DNA of 64,000 nucleotides from Bacteroides sp. CAG:530 (GCA_000434735.1 FR881229.1:11597-75596); one strand, 5' to 3'; counted from the stretch's first letter, positions 18,501 to 28,621 are shown. A program made the numbers and translations. Notes: generated from the sequence alone by a model not told the origin.

Positions 18501-19613
18501 ATGAATCAAGAAAAACAATACAATAATCGGCAGACAGAATGCGAAAAGGGAGATGATATCTTACCCATGGAGCAAGAGCTGACTGCTGATATAGAAGAAG
18601 CCCTCTTCCGACTTAAATTCGAAGAGCCATCTGTTGATACCGAATGGAACAAATTTAACCAGCGTAATCAGAAGAAAAACACTGGCATCCGAAAAGGACT
18701 ATATATATTAAGCGGAATAGCCGCTGCAGCCGTAATCATTATAGCCGTACTTCTGATTGGAAATATGCCATCACACAACAACATGCCCCGTAAAGAAATG
18801 GCCGTAATCATAGAGTCTATTCCCGAAAGCGTCTCTGAGGAAGAGACGCAAACTGAACAAGATAAAAATCAAGCGGAGCGTATAGTCCCTACTATAAAGC
18901 CGAATATAAAATCAGAAAAGGTAATCTATACACATCAGGTAATTAAAAAGGTGCGCCATAATGTGGTATCCATTCCACGAGGACAGGTGTACAAGCTGAC
19001 ATTAAGCGATGGAACCGAAGTATGGATGAACGCATCGAGCTATCTATCCTTCCCTACCCGATTTACCGGACCACGACGCGAAGTAAAACTGGAAGGAGAG
19101 GCTTACTTCAAGGTCGCTCACGACGCAAAGCATCCTTTCATCATCAAGACCAGCGGAATGACAACCGAAGTACTCGGTACAGAATTCAACATCAAAGCCT
19201 ATTCCGGATCGGAAGCCCACGTAACGTTAGTGCGAGGCTCGGTGAAAGTACATCTTCCGCAAGCCGACCAAGAGGTGCTGCTTACCCCTGGCGATGACAT
19301 CGCCTATAACGGCACAGACTACACCGTGCAGCAAACCGACATCAGCTATTATACACAATGGATGGAAGGCTATTTCTACTACGACAATGTATCGCTCACC
19401 GACGTACTAAAAGACTTAGGACGATGGTATAATGTAACAATAGCCTTAGAGCAAGACTCCTTGCTACTGTCGCAACGCCTCCACTTCGTAGCCGACCGAA
19501 ACGAAAACATAGACAACGCCATAGAGAATCTGAACCATTACCCGTATCTATCGGTATATAAAGACGGAGATAGAATTAACGTATGCCGCAAGCAAGATTA
19601 TATATCCGAATAG
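18501..19613 (+). CDS. FecR family anti-sigma factor
   Basis: A 370-residue single-pass inner-membrane protein. The N-terminal cytosolic segment (1-65) should bind the sigma factor encoded just upstream. One membrane helix lies at about 66-87, the FecR domain at about 157-255 (SIPRGQVYKLTLSDGTEVWM, GEAYFKVAHDAKHPF, VLGTEFNIKAY), and a C-terminal DUF4974-like STN-fold domain at about 292-365 (GYFYYDNVSLTDVLKDLG). The C-terminal domain should contact the STN domain of the TonB receptor encoded next and pass on the signal that substrate is bound. A 147-bp gap separates it from the receptor gene, room for a sigma-dependent promoter. Confidence 0.92.
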   Translation: MNQEKQYNNRQTECEKGDDILPMEQELTADIEEALFRLKFEEPSVDTEWNKFNQRNQKKNTGIRKGLYILSGIAAAAVIIIAVLLIGNMPSHNNMPRKEMAVIIESIPESVSEEETQTEQDKNQAERIVPTIKPNIKSEKVIYTHQVIKKVRHNVVSIPRGQVYKLTLSDGTEVWMNASSYLSFPTRFTGPRREVKLEGEAYFKVAHDAKHPFIIKTSGMTTEVLGTEFNIKAYSGSEAHVTLVRGSVKVHLPQADQEVLLTPGDDIAYNGTDYTVQQTDISYYTQWMEGYFYYDNVSLTDVLKDLGRWYNVTIALEQDSLLLSQRLHFVADRNENIDNAIENLNHYPYLSVYKDGDRINVCRKQDYISE

Positions 19614-19760
19614 CATACAATCGGCACTTTAACTTTTCACATTGACACCAAAAAGCATAATTAGCGAAACAAAATCAAAGAAAAATCGTTTTTATAGGGA
19701 CCATAAAGGAAAGTCTTTCGTAGTAACAATAAAAATATAAATTTTCAATATATTAAGCTT

Positions 19761-22700
19761 ATGAAAGACTTCTTGAATCTTAAGAAACCGTTTCGGGGTT
19801 TCTTAATGCTGACATTGATGGTCTATGCGCTAAGTAGCATATTTTGCGCTCAACTATCCGCGCAGAATCTTCAACGCAAGATAGACTTCGCTTGTCAGAA
19901 CGAACCTATGCCTTCTGTATTAAAAAAGGTGGAACAGGCTTCCGGTCTTAAAGTCCTATTTACCTATAACGAAGTGCAGAACTTTAAAGTAACAGTAAAG
20001 CTGTCGCAAAAGACTGTAGACCAAATCATGTCGGCTGTAACTTCACAGCTCCCGCTATCGTATAAAATAGAAAAAGGCTACATCTCTGTCTTTACTACCA
20101 AACGCCAAGCTAACCAAGGCATCATCTACGGACGCGTGAAAGATGAATCCGGAGAACCTCTTCCTGGAGTAAGCGTATCGACCGATAATCCTACTATCGG
20201 CGGAATAACAGACGCTGCCGGAAACTTCAACATAACAATTCCTAAAGGAAAGAAAGTAAAGGCGGTTACTTTCTCCTTTGTAGGTATGCAAAAAGTCAGC
20301 GTTCCATTTAACGGAAAGGCTATCAATATTGCCATGAAAGACGATGCAAAAGCTATCGACGAAGTTGTGGTAACAGGTATTTTCGAACGTAAGAAAGAAG
20401 GATTTACCGGATCGGCCAACAGAATGTCGGGCGATGATGTACGAAAGCTTACTTCGGGCAACGTGCTTAACGCCATTCAACTTCTGGACCCGGGCTTCCG
20501 TATGGGAGACAATATGATTTCAGGTTCAAACCCTAACTCTGTGCCCGATTTCAATATGCGTGGTCAGTCGAGCATGGGCGACTATTCTACAGACGAAACC
20601 GTCATTATGCGTGGTGATATAGACACCCGTCCTAACCAGCCTCTATTCGTACTCGACGGTATAATAGATGTAGGCGTTACAAAAATCATCGACCTCGACC
20701 CGGCACAAATAGAAAGCATTACCTTGCTGAAAGATGCTGCCGCAATGTCTATCTACGGATCGGAAGCATCGAACGGTGTAGTTGTAGTAGAAACAAAAGC
20801 ACCGGCTGCCGGAAAACTTAGAGTGACTTATAACGGTAACTACAAAATTGAATATCCTGACCTTACCGACTACGACCTTCTTAATTCGGCAGAAAAGCTT
20901 GAGTTGGAAAAACGTGCCGGATATTACGACCCGATAGGCAGTACCGAAAATCAAGTGAACCGATACAATTCTTACCGCTGGAAACTACTTGAAATAGAGC
21001 GCGGGGTAAATACATACTGGCTGTCTCAGCCGGTAGAAACCGTATTTGCACAACGCCACGGTATCAACCTTGAAGGAGGAAACGAATCATTACGCTACAA
21101 ACTGTATGCAGGCGTAAACGACGCTCCCGGTGTGATGAAACAAACAGGCGTATACGGAAAGAGCGCCAGTCTTGATATACGCTACCGCTATAAAGGATTA
21201 CTCATCAGCAACATCGCTTACGTAGACTACACCAAATCTGACAGAACATCGCCTTATGGTACTTTCAATGAATATACACTGCTGAACCCTTACTATAGAA
21301 TTACCGACAGCAACGGACAGATTAAGCAATACCTTGAACAGTCTACAGTATCGAGCGACCACAAAACCAGTGCCGGTATGACTGTAGGTAATCCGATGTA
21401 TAATACACAGTATAACTCACTCGACAGAAACATCGCATTCGAAATACGCGATGCCTTCAGAGCAGAATATACCCCTATTCCTAACCTGCGCTTGGCAATG
21501 GACTTCACCGTAAGCCGCAGCACAGCCGACCTTGACGTGTTTAAATCGGCCAACCATACCGATTTCATCACCGTAAGCGACCTTAATAAAAAAGGCTCTT
21601 ACCGATGGACAAACAGCACATCGAACAGCTACGACTTGGCATTCACCGCAAGCTATAATAAGGTGTGGAACAACAAACATGTATTATCGGCATACGGACG
21701 ATATAACGTCAAAGAGAAGAAAAGCCACAGTGCCGGAGCATACGCTACCGGATTCCCTAACGATAACATGGACGAAATCTATCTGGGAGCCGCCGTACAG
21801 AATGTAACCGGAAGCGAAAGCACAAGCCGCGCCTTCGGCGGTGTAGCGACATTAAGCTATACTTACGACCAGCGTTATGCAGCCGATTTCAATATCCGTA
21901 TGGATGCTTCTTCTGAATTTGGTAGAAACAACCGCTATGCTCCGTTCTGGTCGGGCGGTGTACGCTGGAATATCGACAAAGAGAAGTTCGTAAAGAAATG
22001 GAAGTTGTTCGATGAATTGATTTTCCGTTCTACATACGGTATCACAGGTACGCAAGGATTCTCGCCATACCAAGCCCTACAGATGTACACCTATTCTAAT
22101 TCGATGCGAATCTATCAAAGCTCGGACGTGGTAGGTACACTACTCTACGGAATGGGTAACCCCGACTTGAAATGGCAGACTACCAAAGCGTTCAACTTAG
22201 GTTTAGACTTTAACATGCTTCACCGCATCATCAGCGGACGATTTGAATATTACTATAAACTGACCGAAAACACAGTAATAGATTATTCAATGGCTCCTTC
22301 TGTAGGTTTTACCAACATAAAAGACAATATCGGAAATATCAGCAACGAAGGTTATGAGTTTACTCTGCGCTTTATGCCGTACAATAATCTGCATAAGCAA
22401 ATGAACTTTAACATCGTTGTAAACGGTAGCCACAACAAGAACACCATAAAGAAAATTTCTAATGCCTTGCGCATACGAAACCAAGAGCAACTAAAAGCTG
22501 ACGCAAGCAACCCGAACAAGTTGTCTCGTCCGTTGCCGCGCTATGAAGAAGGATACTCGCAGACTATGATATGGGCGGTACGCTCACTCGGCATAGACCC
22601 GATGACCGGACGCGAAATCTTCTTGAACCGTAACGGAGAAAGAGTAAGCGAATGGAATTCTGCAGACATGGTTCCTGTAGGAGATACAGAAGCCAAAGTA

Positions 22701-23159
22701 GCCGGAACACTTAGTTCTCACTTTAACTGGAGAGGATTGAGCGTAAGCATCGCCGCACGCTATCGTATAGGTGGACAATATTACAACAAGACGCTGGTAG
22801 ACAAAGTTGAGAACGCCGACTTGAGTTATAACGTAGACCGCCGCGCCTATACCGACCGTTGGCTAAATCCGGGAGACCAAGCTAAATATAAGGCCGTAAC
22901 AACCGATATTAACGGCTCGCAGACAAAAGCAAGCGACCGTTTCGTAATGGACAACAATGAATTGGTACTGAATACCATAAACGTACAATACCGTTTTGAG
23001 AAGAAACGTGAACCGTTCATTAAGAAACTTGGCCTCAGCAGTGCTACTGTAGGATTGTATATGGAAGACTTGTTCCATTGGTCTACCATCAAACAAGAAA
23101 GAGGTATCACTTACCCGATGTCGCGCCAAATATCGATGTCTCTCAATCTAACCTTTTAA
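19761..23159 (+). CDS. SusC/RagA-type TonB-dependent receptor with STN signalling domain
   Basis: An 1132-residue outer-membrane protein. After the signal peptide (about 1-35) come a secretin/TonB N-terminal (STN) domain (about 38-112, VLKKVEQASGLKVLFTYNE), a carboxypeptidase-D-like domain (about 120-205, GRVKDESGEPLPGVSVSTD), a plug (about 210-345) and a beta-barrel ending in SMSLNLTF. The STN domain marks it as a transducer as well as a transporter: ligand binding is relayed to the FecR-like protein encoded upstream. It is one unit with the SusD gene 16 bp downstream. The CGTAGTAA octamer at 19719-19726, shared with the region before fecR, is a possible part of an ECF promoter. Confidence 0.93.
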   Translation: MKDFLNLKKPFRGFLMLTLMVYALSSIFCAQLSAQNLQRKIDFACQNEPMPSVLKKVEQASGLKVLFTYNEVQNFKVTVKLSQKTVDQIMSAVTSQLPLSYKIEKGYISVFTTKRQANQGIIYGRVKDESGEPLPGVSVSTDNPTIGGITDAAGNFNITIPKGKKVKAVTFSFVGMQKVSVPFNGKAINIAMKDDAKAIDEVVVTGIFERKKEGFTGSANRMSGDDVRKLTSGNVLNAIQLLDPGFRMGDNMISGSNPNSVPDFNMRGQSSMGDYSTDETVIMRGDIDTRPNQPLFVLDGIIDVGVTKIIDLDPAQIESITLLKDAAAMSIYGSEASNGVVVVETKAPAAGKLRVTYNGNYKIEYPDLTDYDLLNSAEKLELEKRAGYYDPIGSTENQVNRYNSYRWKLLEIERGVNTYWLSQPVETVFAQRHGINLEGGNESLRYKLYAGVNDAPGVMKQTGVYGKSASLDIRYRYKGLLISNIAYVDYTKSDRTSPYGTFNEYTLLNPYYRITDSNGQIKQYLEQSTVSSDHKTSAGMTVGNPMYNTQYNSLDRNIAFEIRDAFRAEYTPIPNLRLAMDFTVSRSTADLDVFKSANHTDFITVSDLNKKGSYRWTNSTSNSYDLAFTASYNKVWNNKHVLSAYGRYNVKEKKSHSAGAYATGFPNDNMDEIYLGAAVQNVTGSESTSRAFGGVATLSYTYDQRYAADFNIRMDASSEFGRNNRYAPFWSGGVRWNIDKEKFVKKWKLFDELIFRSTYGITGTQGFSPYQALQMYTYSNSMRIYQSSDVVGTLLYGMGNPDLKWQTTKAFNLGLDFNMLHRIISGRFEYYYKLTENTVIDYSMAPSVGFTNIKDNIGNISNEGYEFTLRFMPYNNLHKQMNFNIVVNGSHNKNTIKKISNALRIRNQEQLKADASNPNKLSRPLPRYEEGYSQTMIWAVRSLGIDPMTGREIFLNRNGERVSEWNSADMVPVGDTEAKVAGTLSSHFNWRGLSVSIAARYRIGGQYYNKTLVDKVENADLSYNVDRRAYTDRWLNPGDQAKYKAVTTDINGSQTKASDRFVMDNNELVLNTINVQYRFEKKREPFIKKLGLSSATVGLYMEDLFHWSTIKQERGITYPMSRQISMSLNLTF

Positions 23160-23175
23160 GTGAACATTTACCATC

Positions 23176-24591
23176 ATGAAGAAATCTATAATATACATAA
23201 TATGCTGCATATCGCTTACGATGACTTCGTGTAGCGATTGGCTGGATGTGAAGCCTAAAACAAACATTGAAGAAGAAGACCTCTTTAAGAACGAGCAAGG
23301 CTTTAAAGAAGCACTTACCGGTATATACATAAAAATGTGCTCCACCAGCTTGTATGGACGTGAAATGACTTACGGCTTTATGGATATATTGGCACAACGC
23401 TATGACAACAGCCAAAACCAGAACGCGGATTACAACGATGCCGACGTATGGTACACCTATCCGTCGACAAAGACCGAGACATATACCAACAACTTCTGGT
23501 CAATGGATTATAACCTGATAGCTAACTTGAATAACCTGTTAGCTAACATCGACAATAACGGAGATGTTATCACCACTAGCGGATTACGCGACATAATAAA
23601 AGGTGAAGCATTAGGACTCCGTTCGTTCATTTACTTTGACTTGCTGCGCATGTTCGGTCCTATTTATAAAGACAACGCATCATCGCCTTCTATCCCCTAT
23701 CGTACTACATTCGACAGAAACACAGCAAAACTGCTTCCTGCCAGTGAAGTAATAGACAAAATCATAGAAGACCTGAAAGCAGCCGAAGACCTGCTCGAAA
23801 AAGACCCGATGACCATCACATTCCCAACCGGAGGAGTACCGACAGGATTCTTAAGCAACCGTTTTAACCGCATGAACAAATATGCCGTGAAAGCGGAACT
23901 CGCAAGAGCTTATCTGTGGAAAGGAGACAAAACCAATGCCGCCATTAAAGCACAAGAAGTGATAGACAACAAACAGTTTGCCCTCATAACAGACAATACG
24001 CTCGACAAGCTGGGTTCTACCGAACTGATTTTTGCGCTGAATATGGATTCTGAAACATTCCCCGACCAGATTACCAACGATTTTCAATTGGCAAGCTGGA
24101 GCTACTACGTGCTGATGGATATCAACAAGTTCTATTCTATCTTCAGTACTACAACCGACGGAATGAACGACATGCGTGTAAAAGAAGGATGCGGATTCAG
24201 CGTCAGCAGCACCGGTGCCGTATCATTGAAGTACGATCAGTCTAACTTGGTATCGCCCGTTTTGAAAAACACGATGCCTCTTATCCGCTTGTCGGAAATG
24301 TATTACATATTGGCTGAATGTGCAGACGATATGGAAGAATCGGCTCGACAATTGTCTGTAGTTCGCAGCGCACGCGGTATAGACGAAGTGGAATATCAAA
24401 CAGAAGAAGACAAAATGTCGAATATAGAAAAAGAATATCGCAAAGAGTTCTACGCAGAAGGACAACTTTGGTTCTTCTACAAACGCCTTGGATATAAGAC
24501 ATTCCTGTCGTGTCCTGTAACATCGATGACAGAAGCGAACTATCGTTTCTCTATCCCCGATGACGAAACAATTTTAGGAAACATAAACTAA
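23176..24591 (+). CDS. SusD/RagB-family outer-membrane lipoprotein
   Basis: A 471-residue lipoprotein partner of the STN-TonB receptor. The lipobox is LTMTSC (Cys at about 16), followed by SDWLDVKPKTNIEEEDLFKN, the usual SusD N-terminus. Tetratricopeptide-like helices follow, including LRSFIYFDLLRMFGPI and the later AELARAYLWKGD. It is somewhat shorter than most SusD proteins. It starts 16 bp after the receptor and ends 7 bp before the next lipoprotein, so the five genes from 19761 to 28456 form one tight operon. Confidence 0.92.
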   Translation: MKKSIIYIICCISLTMTSCSDWLDVKPKTNIEEEDLFKNEQGFKEALTGIYIKMCSTSLYGREMTYGFMDILAQRYDNSQNQNADYNDADVWYTYPSTKTETYTNNFWSMDYNLIANLNNLLANIDNNGDVITTSGLRDIIKGEALGLRSFIYFDLLRMFGPIYKDNASSPSIPYRTTFDRNTAKLLPASEVIDKIIEDLKAAEDLLEKDPMTITFPTGGVPTGFLSNRFNRMNKYAVKAELARAYLWKGDKTNAAIKAQEVIDNKQFALITDNTLDKLGSTELIFALNMDSETFPDQITNDFQLASWSYYVLMDINKFYSIFSTTTDGMNDMRVKEGCGFSVSSTGAVSLKYDQSNLVSPVLKNTMPLIRLSEMYYILAECADDMEESARQLSVVRSARGIDEVEYQTEEDKMSNIEKEYRKEFYAEGQLWFFYKRLGYKTFLSCPVTSMTEANYRFSIPDDETILGNIN

Positions 24592-24598
24592 AGACTAT

Positions 24599-25429
24599 AT
24601 GAAAATGAGATATTTCTATTTGATTCTTACGTTCGCTTCTATTTGCTTGGCTTCGTGTAAACAAGAAGAGGTAAAAACATTCTCTTCCGAACGAGGAGTC
24701 AATTTCGTGAACTACGATGATTGGAGCAAGACTTACGAAGACGATTACAATAGCTTGAAATTGGAGCATAATTTCCTTGAAGATTACGCTACCCAAGGAT
24801 GGCAGGTGGCCGATTATACACAGGAAGTAGGTATTCAGCTGGAAGGACAATTCAGCGATAGCCCCATCTCAGTAAAAGTGAAGGTTGAAGCAGTAGACGG
24901 TTACGAACTGCCTACACTGACACTTCCTGAAGAATGCGTAATTGAACCGGGAGAGTATCAAACGCACTTTACTCTTACCTGCAAGAAGCCAGAGGCTTAC
25001 GACAAAGTGTATAAGGCAAAACTGGTATTCGACTATTCGGCTAGCGGATTAGTTGCGGGTACCAAAGAACGTCAGTCGTACGAAATCACCATATCCGACG
25101 CAACTATATGGAACGACATGTACGTTTCTAACGAAGCTGAATGGAACTCCAGCTTTTCTAACATCTTAGGAACATACGGTCCGGTAAAAGTACGTTTCTT
25201 ATTGGTAGCCCTGGGAACATCCGACGAATCGGGTGCTGTAGGATATAATGCAGGTAAAAACTACAGCGGCATCCGTCAGTATTACTACAACCAGAAAAAC
25301 GGATGGAGCGGTGGATTTAAAGGTGGATGGGTAAGTTGGTATATCGATGATGGTTTATACCTCTACGAAGAAAACTACGGAAAAGCTCCTGCCGAAGCCG
25401 ACGGAACTCCTGTAACATTTAACTTTTAG
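24599..25429 (+). CDS. DUF4843-like surface lipoprotein
   Basis: A 276-residue protein with a lipoprotein signal (LTFASICLASC, Cys near 19). The body looks beta-rich, and the early YEDDYNSLKLEHNF and C-terminal GVSWY-like segments fit the DUF4843 family, which is found almost only after SusC/SusD genes with FecR regulation. The start is the ATG at 24599; a second ATG two codons on is equally usable. It probably sits on the cell surface with the SusD protein and binds the ligand. Family assignment is from memory of the family's appearance and context. Confidence 0.7.
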   Translation: MKMRYFYLILTFASICLASCKQEEVKTFSSERGVNFVNYDDWSKTYEDDYNSLKLEHNFLEDYATQGWQVADYTQEVGIQLEGQFSDSPISVKVKVEAVDGYELPTLTLPEECVIEPGEYQTHFTLTCKKPEAYDKVYKAKLVFDYSASGLVAGTKERQSYEITISDATIWNDMYVSNEAEWNSSFSNILGTYGPVKVRFLLVALGTSDESGAVGYNAGKNYSGIRQYYYNQKNGWSGGFKGGWVSWYIDDGLYLYEENYGKAPAEADGTPVTFNF

Positions 25430-25447
25430 CATTAAGAAACAAAGAAC

Positions 25448-27082
25448 ATGAAAACTTCAAGATATTTATTTGTGGCATGTGTTAGCGGTTTCCTGTTGTC
25501 GTCTTGCTATAAAGACAAAGGAGACTACGTATACAACGAAGACATCCACGATATTTCCGTAAAACTGGAAAGCGTTTACGGAATGAGAAAGAGCGACGGA
25601 ATAATGACTTGCAACATCGATCCGGAAATAGAGACAGCCGATGGCGACAAGTCGTATTTGGAGTATGTATGGATAAGATACAACGAAAAGAGCGGAGTAG
25701 AAGATACTGTCTGCAAAACAGAAAGATGTACCTTCGAACTAGACCCTAACGCTTCCGACTTTTCGTACAAATACAGCCTTCAATTATATGTAACCGACAA
25801 GCACACCAATGGAGTAACAATGGTACCGACTTCGTTAGAAATAACAAAACCATACTCTTACTCTTGGATTGTGCTACACGAAACAGACAATCATGCGGAA
25901 GTTGGTACAGTAGAATATGTAGGAGGAAAGGCAATGGTCATAGCAAACGCTTATACAGCCGATCGCGGCGAGTCTTTGACAGGTAAACCTGTAAGCTTGG
26001 CTGTAGTAAAGAACAGTGTCGATGCCACAAATTTCAAATATCAGTCAGTATCGCAGATTTATGTTACCACTACAAACTTAGAAGAATCAGGGTTGCTGAA
26101 TCAGACCGATCACTTTAAGCAAATGGCTCCGTGGAATCAGTTGGTTCACACATCGCAAGCCAACGATATCGACTTCGAGAATATGCAGTTCGGAATGGGA
26201 GACCCAGGATTGGTAGTTACATCAAACGGTAACATATTCAGAAACAACTACCGTAGTCCTTTCATGTTCGAAATGAAAGTCGATCCGAGTCTTACTGGAG
26301 AATGCTACTTCGACAAATGCGAATCGGGTTCTACAATCGGTATAGCATACGACAAGAAAGGACATCGTTTTGTCATGCTGAATTTCAGCAGCAACTGGAG
26401 AGGATATGAACAGTCTTCTGTTACATCTGCAGGAACCATATCCGCCATCGGAAACACTGCAGAAAACGCAGCAGACCCCAACAAAGTGCCAGAAGACTAT
26501 AACTTGATACATTTCATAAACGGATACCGTTACGAACTGACTAACCCCGGAGCGATTCTGAAATATCAGGTATATGCATATTGCTTGTCGCCCGACGGAC
26601 AATCGCACGTATACGTATTCCGCTATCGCCCCTTGCTGAGCACAAGATATGGAGCTTCTGTTCCATTCTTCTTCTCATTCAAGACTCCACAAGGCGTAAC
26701 CGAAAGCACCCCAATGACATCAAGCTACGAATATAGCAACATCATATTCTATGCCGTAGGAAACAAAATCTATAAGTTAGACCTGGCTACAGGAGAAAGT
26801 GCCTTGATATACAGTCTGGAAGAACAAACCGACCAGATTATCGACCTGAAAATGGCTGTAGAGGGATATACCGACGATGCTTCCGCATTTACCGGTTCAA
26901 GCACTTACGGACATCCTTACACCCGCTGTTTAGGAGCTGCCGTAAATACTGCCGACGGAAAAGGCAAGATAGTAGTACTGCAACTTAACAGTGCCGGAAA
27001 AGTTGAGAAAGAAGAGAAGAAGTGGCCGAACGAACAATTGTATGAAGGATTCGGTAAAATAAAAGCTATCGATTTCATTTAA
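25448..27082 (+). CDS. PKD-like family lipoprotein
   Basis: A 544-residue lipoprotein (lipobox LLSSC, Cys at about 20, then YKDKGDYVYNE). The KGDY(V/N)Y start and the following beta-sandwich (about 30-135) are typical of the PKD-like lipoproteins found next to DUF4843 proteins. The remainder (about 140-544) looks like a beta-propeller or similar repeated-strand fold, with YSWIVLHETDNHAEVG and IIFYAVGNKIYKLDL. It is co-transcribed with its neighbours (18 bp and 21 bp gaps). Likely a surface ligand-binding component; no enzymatic motif seen. Confidence 0.75.
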   Translation: MKTSRYLFVACVSGFLLSSCYKDKGDYVYNEDIHDISVKLESVYGMRKSDGIMTCNIDPEIETADGDKSYLEYVWIRYNEKSGVEDTVCKTERCTFELDPNASDFSYKYSLQLYVTDKHTNGVTMVPTSLEITKPYSYSWIVLHETDNHAEVGTVEYVGGKAMVIANAYTADRGESLTGKPVSLAVVKNSVDATNFKYQSVSQIYVTTTNLEESGLLNQTDHFKQMAPWNQLVHTSQANDIDFENMQFGMGDPGLVVTSNGNIFRNNYRSPFMFEMKVDPSLTGECYFDKCESGSTIGIAYDKKGHRFVMLNFSSNWRGYEQSSVTSAGTISAIGNTAENAADPNKVPEDYNLIHFINGYRYELTNPGAILKYQVYAYCLSPDGQSHVYVFRYRPLLSTRYGASVPFFFSFKTPQGVTESTPMTSSYEYSNIIFYAVGNKIYKLDLATGESALIYSLEEQTDQIIDLKMAVEGYTDDASAFTGSSTYGHPYTRCLGAAVNTADGKGKIVVLQLNSAGKVEKEEKKWPNEQLYEGFGKIKAIDFI

Positions 27083-27103
27083 TAAAGAAAAACGGGACAG
27101 ACA

Positions 27104-28456
27104 ATGAGAAAATCAATTCTTTTATTGATTTCAGCATTTACGGCAGCATTCATGCTGCCGATAAATGCTTCCGCCCAAGTTCATCTTAAAGGGCAACTGA
27201 AAGGTATGGGAACACGCACCGTTCCTATGAATTACGACGGAGCGTCATCTATGTTGGGCGATAGCCGAAACATCATATTGCACACCGATGCCGAAGGACG
27301 TTTCGATACAATAGTAGCACTAAAAGAACCGGCTTACTTCAATATAAGCCGTAATACGCTTTATCTTACTCCTGGCGATGACCTGACAGTTTATATCACC
27401 ACCAATAATAAAGAGGCGAGCTTTAAAGGAAAAGGAGCGGAAGCGAATGAGTACATGAAATATCGTCTTTTTCCGCATGGAGGTTCTTACTTGGAAGGTG
27501 GTCAGAACATAAAATACGATTTCAATACCACCCGTTCATTCATCGACAGCTTGGCTACACTACGCTTAGACCAACTGAAATCGCTGCCTCGGGTAAGCGA
27601 TAAGTTCAAATCGATGGAACAAGCACGAATCACCGCCGACAAACTGATAAGTTTCTTCTACTATCCTATGTATGCCAAGATGATGGCACAAGGACGAAAG
27701 AACATAAGCTTTGCCGTAAACAATGTAGACTCTTTTTATACGGCTCTGAACAGCGACGCACAGAAAGCCATGAAATGCATACTAAGCGATGATGCCAACT
27801 TAGACGTGGCAGCAGTACGCAGCATATTAGGCAATGTGCAAGAAGGCAGAAAGAGTTGGATGGAAGGTGTAGAGTTAAGCCACAGAGCACAAGAATTGCT
27901 CAAAGCATCCGACTTTGTATACAAGCTGCGCCAACATGTTTCAGATTCGCTGCTGACAGCAACAAAAGCTTTTGCCGCACGGATGGCAAACAAGGACCTC
28001 GTCAATGAACTGAACGACAAAACAGTTCAAGCCGAAAAACTATTGAAAGGTCCAGCTATCGACTTCAGTTTTACTGACGTAGAAGGAAAGACACACCATC
28101 TTTCTGATTTCAAAGGGAAAGTAATCTATATAGATTTCTGGGCTACATGGTGCGGACCGTGTGTCAAAGAGTCGCCCTATTTTGATGCATTGAGTAAAAA
28201 GTTCAGCGGAAAAGACATCGTATTCCTGCCCATCTCTACCGACACAAGCCGAAACGCATGGTTACGGTACATAGAGAAAAAGCATAAGGAATTGACTCAA
28301 TACAACACTACAGACAATAAGATCAAAACCGGATGGGCAATATTTTACATCCCCCGTTTTGTGTTGATAGACAAAGACTTTAACATTGCCGACGCATACG
28401 CTCCCAAACCATCGGAAGCCGCAGCGGAAAAGGCTATTAATGATTTGCTGAAATAA
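27104..28456 (+). CDS. TlpA-type periplasmic thioredoxin-like protein
   Basis: A 450-residue exported protein. A signal peptide (about 1-24) is followed by a beta-rich N-terminal domain like the DUF4369-type region of Bacteroidetes TlpA proteins (about 25-110), a helical middle part, and a C-terminal thioredoxin fold (about 310-450) with active-site WCGPC near residue 349 in FWATWCGPCVKESPYF. It is probably a periplasmic or surface-facing disulfide reductase. Such proteins are the usual last gene of receptor-SusD-DUF4843-PKD operons, which suggests the imported ligand contains disulfides or is a protein or peptide (inference). The stop codon overlaps repeat element copy 2. Confidence 0.88.
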   Translation: MRKSILLLISAFTAAFMLPINASAQVHLKGQLKGMGTRTVPMNYDGASSMLGDSRNIILHTDAEGRFDTIVALKEPAYFNISRNTLYLTPGDDLTVYITTNNKEASFKGKGAEANEYMKYRLFPHGGSYLEGGQNIKYDFNTTRSFIDSLATLRLDQLKSLPRVSDKFKSMEQARITADKLISFFYYPMYAKMMAQGRKNISFAVNNVDSFYTALNSDAQKAMKCILSDDANLDVAAVRSILGNVQEGRKSWMEGVELSHRAQELLKASDFVYKLRQHVSDSLLTATKAFAARMANKDLVNELNDKTVQAEKLLKGPAIDFSFTDVEGKTHHLSDFKGKVIYIDFWATWCGPCVKESPYFDALSKKFSGKDIVFLPISTDTSRNAWLRYIEKKHKELTQYNTTDNKIKTGWAIFYIPRFVLIDKDFNIADAYAPKPSEAAAEKAINDLLK

Positions 28457-28534
28457 AGTCGTCTCACATCGACCGATACGAGCGTTCACAACGACCGATG
28501 TGAGCGTGCGTAACGGTCGATGTGAGATAACTTT
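28455..28534. repeat. Self-complementary 22-bp array element, copy 2
   Basis: The left end AAAGTCGTCTCACATCGACC and the right end, complementary to AAAGTTATCTCACATCGACC, form a near-perfect inverted repeat (two mismatches). Between them are two and a half 22-bp units (starting about 28469, 28491 and 28513). Its first bases overlap the TAA of the TlpA gene, and the minus-strand gene ends at 28622. This is the shortest copy; its terminal unit has the CACAT form where copies 1 and 3 have TACTT. Confidence 0.88.
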
Positions 28535-28621
28535 TATTCAATGAACTCACCGTACTTGGAAGCAACTTTTTTTACTTAAGTCTTTTTCCATAATAAAAAT
28601 AATAAAAGGTTAATAAAGAGT

